NCBI GenBank assembly: GCA_017409845.1
Contig: JAFQRY010000017.1
Coordinates: forward strand, 1 to 46,170
Direction of reading: 5' to 3'
Source: Clostridia bacterium
Lineage (GTDB): Bacteria; Bacillota; Clostridia; Oscillospirales; Acutalibacteraceae
DNA length: 46,170 bases
The notes below the pieces were generated by a model. The model was not told where the DNA came from. It was given only the letters and a program-made list of their open reading frames with translations, and searched no databases. Position numbers and translations under genes: made by a program. Positions 44,014-46,170 of this stretch are shown in pieces (position 1 is the first letter of the stretch; every line of letters begins with the position of its first letter).

Positions 44014-45645
44014 TTATTCGGGAATTTTAGCTGCAAGAGTGTTGCGGATTGCCTGCTGTCTGATTTCTGCCTGCTCTCTGTTTTCGCCTTTAACGGAGAA
44101 ATAGAGCTTGAGCTTGGGCTCTGTGCCGGAAGGTCTTGCCGCTGCCCATGAACCGTCTTTGAAGTCGAAACGGAGAACATTTTCCTTGGGAAGACCGTCT
44201 ATACCCTTTGAATAATCATAAAGCACATCAAGATCATCAAACATCTCGTTGCCGCTTTCACGCATTGCCTTCATTGCATCCTGAATCTTTTCCGCACCCT
44301 CTTTTCCTTTGAGAACAAAGGTTTCAAGGCAGTCGAAATAATATCCGTATTCATCATAAATGGCATTGAGTGCATCAACAAGAGTTTTACCCTGATTTTT
44401 GTAATAAGCTGCCATTTCCGCAATCAGCATTGAGGATGAAACCGCATCCTTGTCTCTTGCGTGGGTGCCTGCAAGATAGCCGTAGCTTTCTTCGTAGCCA
44501 AAGAGGAATGTGTTTTCGCCGCTTTCCTCCCAAAGGCAGATCTTTTCACCGATATACTTGAAGCCCGTAAGAGTCTGAACGGATTTTGCACCGTGCTTTT
44601 CGGCAATTGCCGCACCGATTCCGCTGGTAACGATTGTTTTGACAACCGCTGCATTTTCCGGCATAGAATCCTTTCTGAATTTAAGAACAAAATCAACAAG
44701 GAGTGCACCCGTCTGATTGCCGGTGAGAAGCTGATAAGCTCCGTTATGCTTTACGCCGACGCCTACTCTGTCGCAATCGGGGTCTGTGCCGATAACGATA
44801 TCTGCATCCTCTGCCTCAGCCTGTCTGAGTGCAAGAGTGAGAGCATCCTTTTCTTCGGGGTTGGGTGAACGGACGGTTGAGAAATTTCCGTCGGGCATTT
44901 CCTGCTCTTTTACGATTGAAACATTCATGCCGTCAAGGATTCTGCGAACGGGAACATTACCCGTTCCGTGAAGCGGAGTATAAACAATTTTAAGCTCCGA
45001 TGCTTCATTATAAAGGCTCTGCTTTTTAACTTCGGCAAGGAAGGCTGCGAGAGTTTCTTCGCCGATATAAACGAGCTTGCCTGCATTCTTTGCATCTTCA
45101 AGCGTTTCGCAGGGAATATCCCTGATATTTTCAACTGCATTCACATAAGCGATAACCTTATCGGCATATTCGGGAACAAGCTGACAACCCTTGCCGTCAT
45201 AAACCTTATAGCCGTTGTATTCCTTGGGATTGTGGCTTGCGGTGATAACGATACCTGCGGTGCAGTTATGATATCTGACTGCAAATGAAAGAACGGGGGT
45301 GGGCATAAGGGTATCAAAGAGATAAACCCTGATACCTGCCTTGCAGAGCACGCCTGCGGCAACCTCTGCAAAATACTGCGAGTTGTTTCTGGAGTCAAAA
45401 GCAATCGCAACGGATTTTTCACCGTCAAAGCATTCGTTAAGGTAATCCGCAAGACCCTTTGTTGCCTTTGAAACGGTATACTTATTCATTCTGTTGGCAC
45501 CTGCACCCATGATTCCTCTGAGACCGCCCGTGCCGAATTCAAGATCCTTATAAAATCTGTCTTCAAGCTCCGCCTTGTCTGTTATTGCTTCGAGCTCCGC
45601 CTTTGTTGCTTCATCAAAAGTAAGCCAGTATTCAAATGTGTTCAT
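44014..45645 (-). CDS. Phosphohexomutase (phosphoglucomutase/phosphomannomutase)
   Basis: The 543-residue alpha-D-phosphohexomutase interconverts sugar 1- and 6-phosphates. The phosphoserine is S137 in TASHNPKEYNGYKVY, the metal loop is GTDPDCDRVGVG, and the sugar-binding GYEESYG and the phosphate-binding RPSGTEPKLKLYF follow. Layout and length fit the PgcA-like phosphoglucomutase group (about 540-580 residues). It lies between the GH38 mannosidase and CotH genes; with the mannosidase, a mannose-phosphate role is possible. AAGGAGTGAC gives a strong RBS. Active site is complete. Confidence 0.94.
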   Translation of the reverse strand: MNTFEYWLTFDEATKAELEAITDKAELEDRFYKDLEFGTGGLRGIMGAGANRMNKYTVSKATKGLADYLNECFDGEKSVAIAFDSRNNSQYFAEVAAGVLCKAGIRVYLFDTLMPTPVLSFAVRYHNCTAGIVITASHNPKEYNGYKVYDGKGCQLVPEYADKVIAYVNAVENIRDIPCETLEDAKNAGKLVYIGEETLAAFLAEVKKQSLYNEASELKIVYTPLHGTGNVPVRRILDGMNVSIVKEQEMPDGNFSTVRSPNPEEKDALTLALRQAEAEDADIVIGTDPDCDRVGVGVKHNGAYQLLTGNQTGALLVDFVLKFRKDSMPENAAVVKTIVTSGIGAAIAEKHGAKSVQTLTGFKYIGEKICLWEESGENTFLFGYEESYGYLAGTHARDKDAVSSSMLIAEMAAYYKNQGKTLVDALNAIYDEYGYYFDCLETFVLKGKEGAEKIQDAMKAMRESGNEMFDDLDVLYDYSKGIDGLPKENVLRFDFKDGSWAAARPSGTEPKLKLYFSVKGENREQAEIRQQAIRNTLAAKIPE

Positions 45646-45663
45646 ATTAAAGTCACTCCTTAA

Positions 45664-46170
45664 TTATATTTCAACCCCGAGGGTTATGATTTCATATGGT
45701 GAATAGCTGATTTTATCGGTCATGCCGATTTCATCTTCAATAAGGTTGAGCACCGTTGCTTCAACGGGAAGCTCGATTTCGCCCCTTTCGCCGTTTTGCT
45801 CACAAAGACGGATAACCGCATACCTTCCGTTTTCGGAAAGCTTGACCGCCTGAAGCCAGAGAGGCGAAAAATCGGGAAGAGCCGCTTCGATATCTGCTTT
45901 TCTCAGCGGGATGTTATATTCAAAAGCCTTTTCATTTATTTTTGCCGCAACCGCATCTCCCGCATGAGGATAAATCATATAGCAGAAATCGTGCTCACCC
46001 ATATCGGAGGTGGGGTCGGGTCTGATTGTTGAGCGGAGAAGCGAAAGAGCCATAACGGAGCCTTCTGCCGATACACCGTATTTACCCGAATTGATAAGGG
46101 CAACACCGCCGCCCTGCTCCGCCATATCGCACCACTTATGGTGGCAAACCTCAAAGCGTGCCTGCTGCCA
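45664..46170 (-). CDS. GH38-family alpha-mannosidase, C-terminal part (cut by window edge)
   Basis: The frame is open to the right edge, so only the last 168 residues are seen. They include QARFEVCHHKW near the edge, EQGGGVALINSGKYG, and LRSTIRPDPTSDMGEHDFCY, all typical of the C-terminal beta domains of GH38 alpha-mannosidases. The catalytic barrel lies outside. It is the upstream partner of the phosphohexomutase (18-base gap), suggesting one operon for mannoside or other glycoside use. Confidence 0.9.
   Translation of the reverse strand, partial: WQQARFEVCHHKWCDMAEQGGGVALINSGKYGVSAEGSVMALSLLRSTIRPDPTSDMGEHDFCYMIYPHAGDAVAAKINEKAFEYNIPLRKADIEAALPDFSPLWLQAVKLSENGRYAVIRLCEQNGERGEIELPVEATVLNLIEDEIGMTDKISYSPYEIITLGVEI

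Overview
The window looks like the chromosome of an anaerobic, endospore-forming Clostridia bacterium, most likely an uncultured Oscillospirales/Ruminococcaceae-type gut or rumen organism. The evidence is the sporulation genes spoIIR and spoIVA, RNase J, a T-box leader, Firmicutes-type GdpP/L9/DnaB linkage, RecD2, moderate G+C, strong Shine-Dalgarno sequences, and several carbohydrate-active enzymes. No CRISPR array, insertion sequence, phage block or tRNA gene was seen.

Layout. 1-297: a leftward tandem promoter and leader that probably feed an rRNA operon beyond the left edge. 298-5335, leftward: RNase P RNA (rnpB), recD2, comF, mreB, spoIIR. 5468-6972, rightward: LCP cell-wall ligase and a GNAT acetyltransferase. 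7020-16469, leftward: a housekeeping operon rnj-gdpP-rplI-dnaB-tilS-hpt-ftsH with a clear promoter upstream of rnj. 16634-18952, leftward: a nucleotidyltransferase/phosphohexomutase fusion whose mutase half looks catalytically degenerate. 19086-23376, rightward: rnhA, a YhhN-family membrane protein, a secreted LCAT-like lipase, and spoIVA behind a sigma-E-like promoter. 23431-23826: a small leftward lipoprotein. 23990-26626, rightward: amino-acid permease and AI-2E-family transporter. 26790-31311, rightward: a compact cluster of lipoprotein, GH2 glycosidase, WYL-type regulator and binding-protein-like lipoprotein. 31373-33403, leftward: a GPH-family sugar/cation symporter and a CrtO-like membrane acyltransferase. 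33507-36173, leftward: a T-box leader followed by one large gene encoding an XRE helix-turn-helix, a cupin and an AMP-forming acyl-CoA synthetase in one chain. 36192-39740, leftward: a BlaI/BlaR1-type pair with a very large sensor and two near-palindromic operators over the promoter. 39741-40068: modular intergenic repeats and a terminator. 40069-46170, leftward: a carbohydrate cluster of GH38 alpha-mannosidase (cut by the edge), phosphohexomutase, exported CotH kinase-like protein and GH3 glycosidase.

The most unusual unit is the T-box plus HTH-cupin-acyl-CoA synthetase at 33507-36173. T-box leaders sense uncharged tRNA and usually control aminoacyl-tRNA synthetases or amino-acid supply genes. 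One controlling an acyl-CoA ligase that also carries its own DNA-binding and ligand-sensing domains suggests a link between organic-acid activation and amino-acid supply, for example reductive carboxylation of branched-chain fatty acids. The specifier codon cannot be fixed by eye (GCU or AUC), so the amino acid sensed is unresolved. The oversized BlaR1-like sensor and the fused nucleotidyltransferase with a degenerate mutase domain are the next most interesting.
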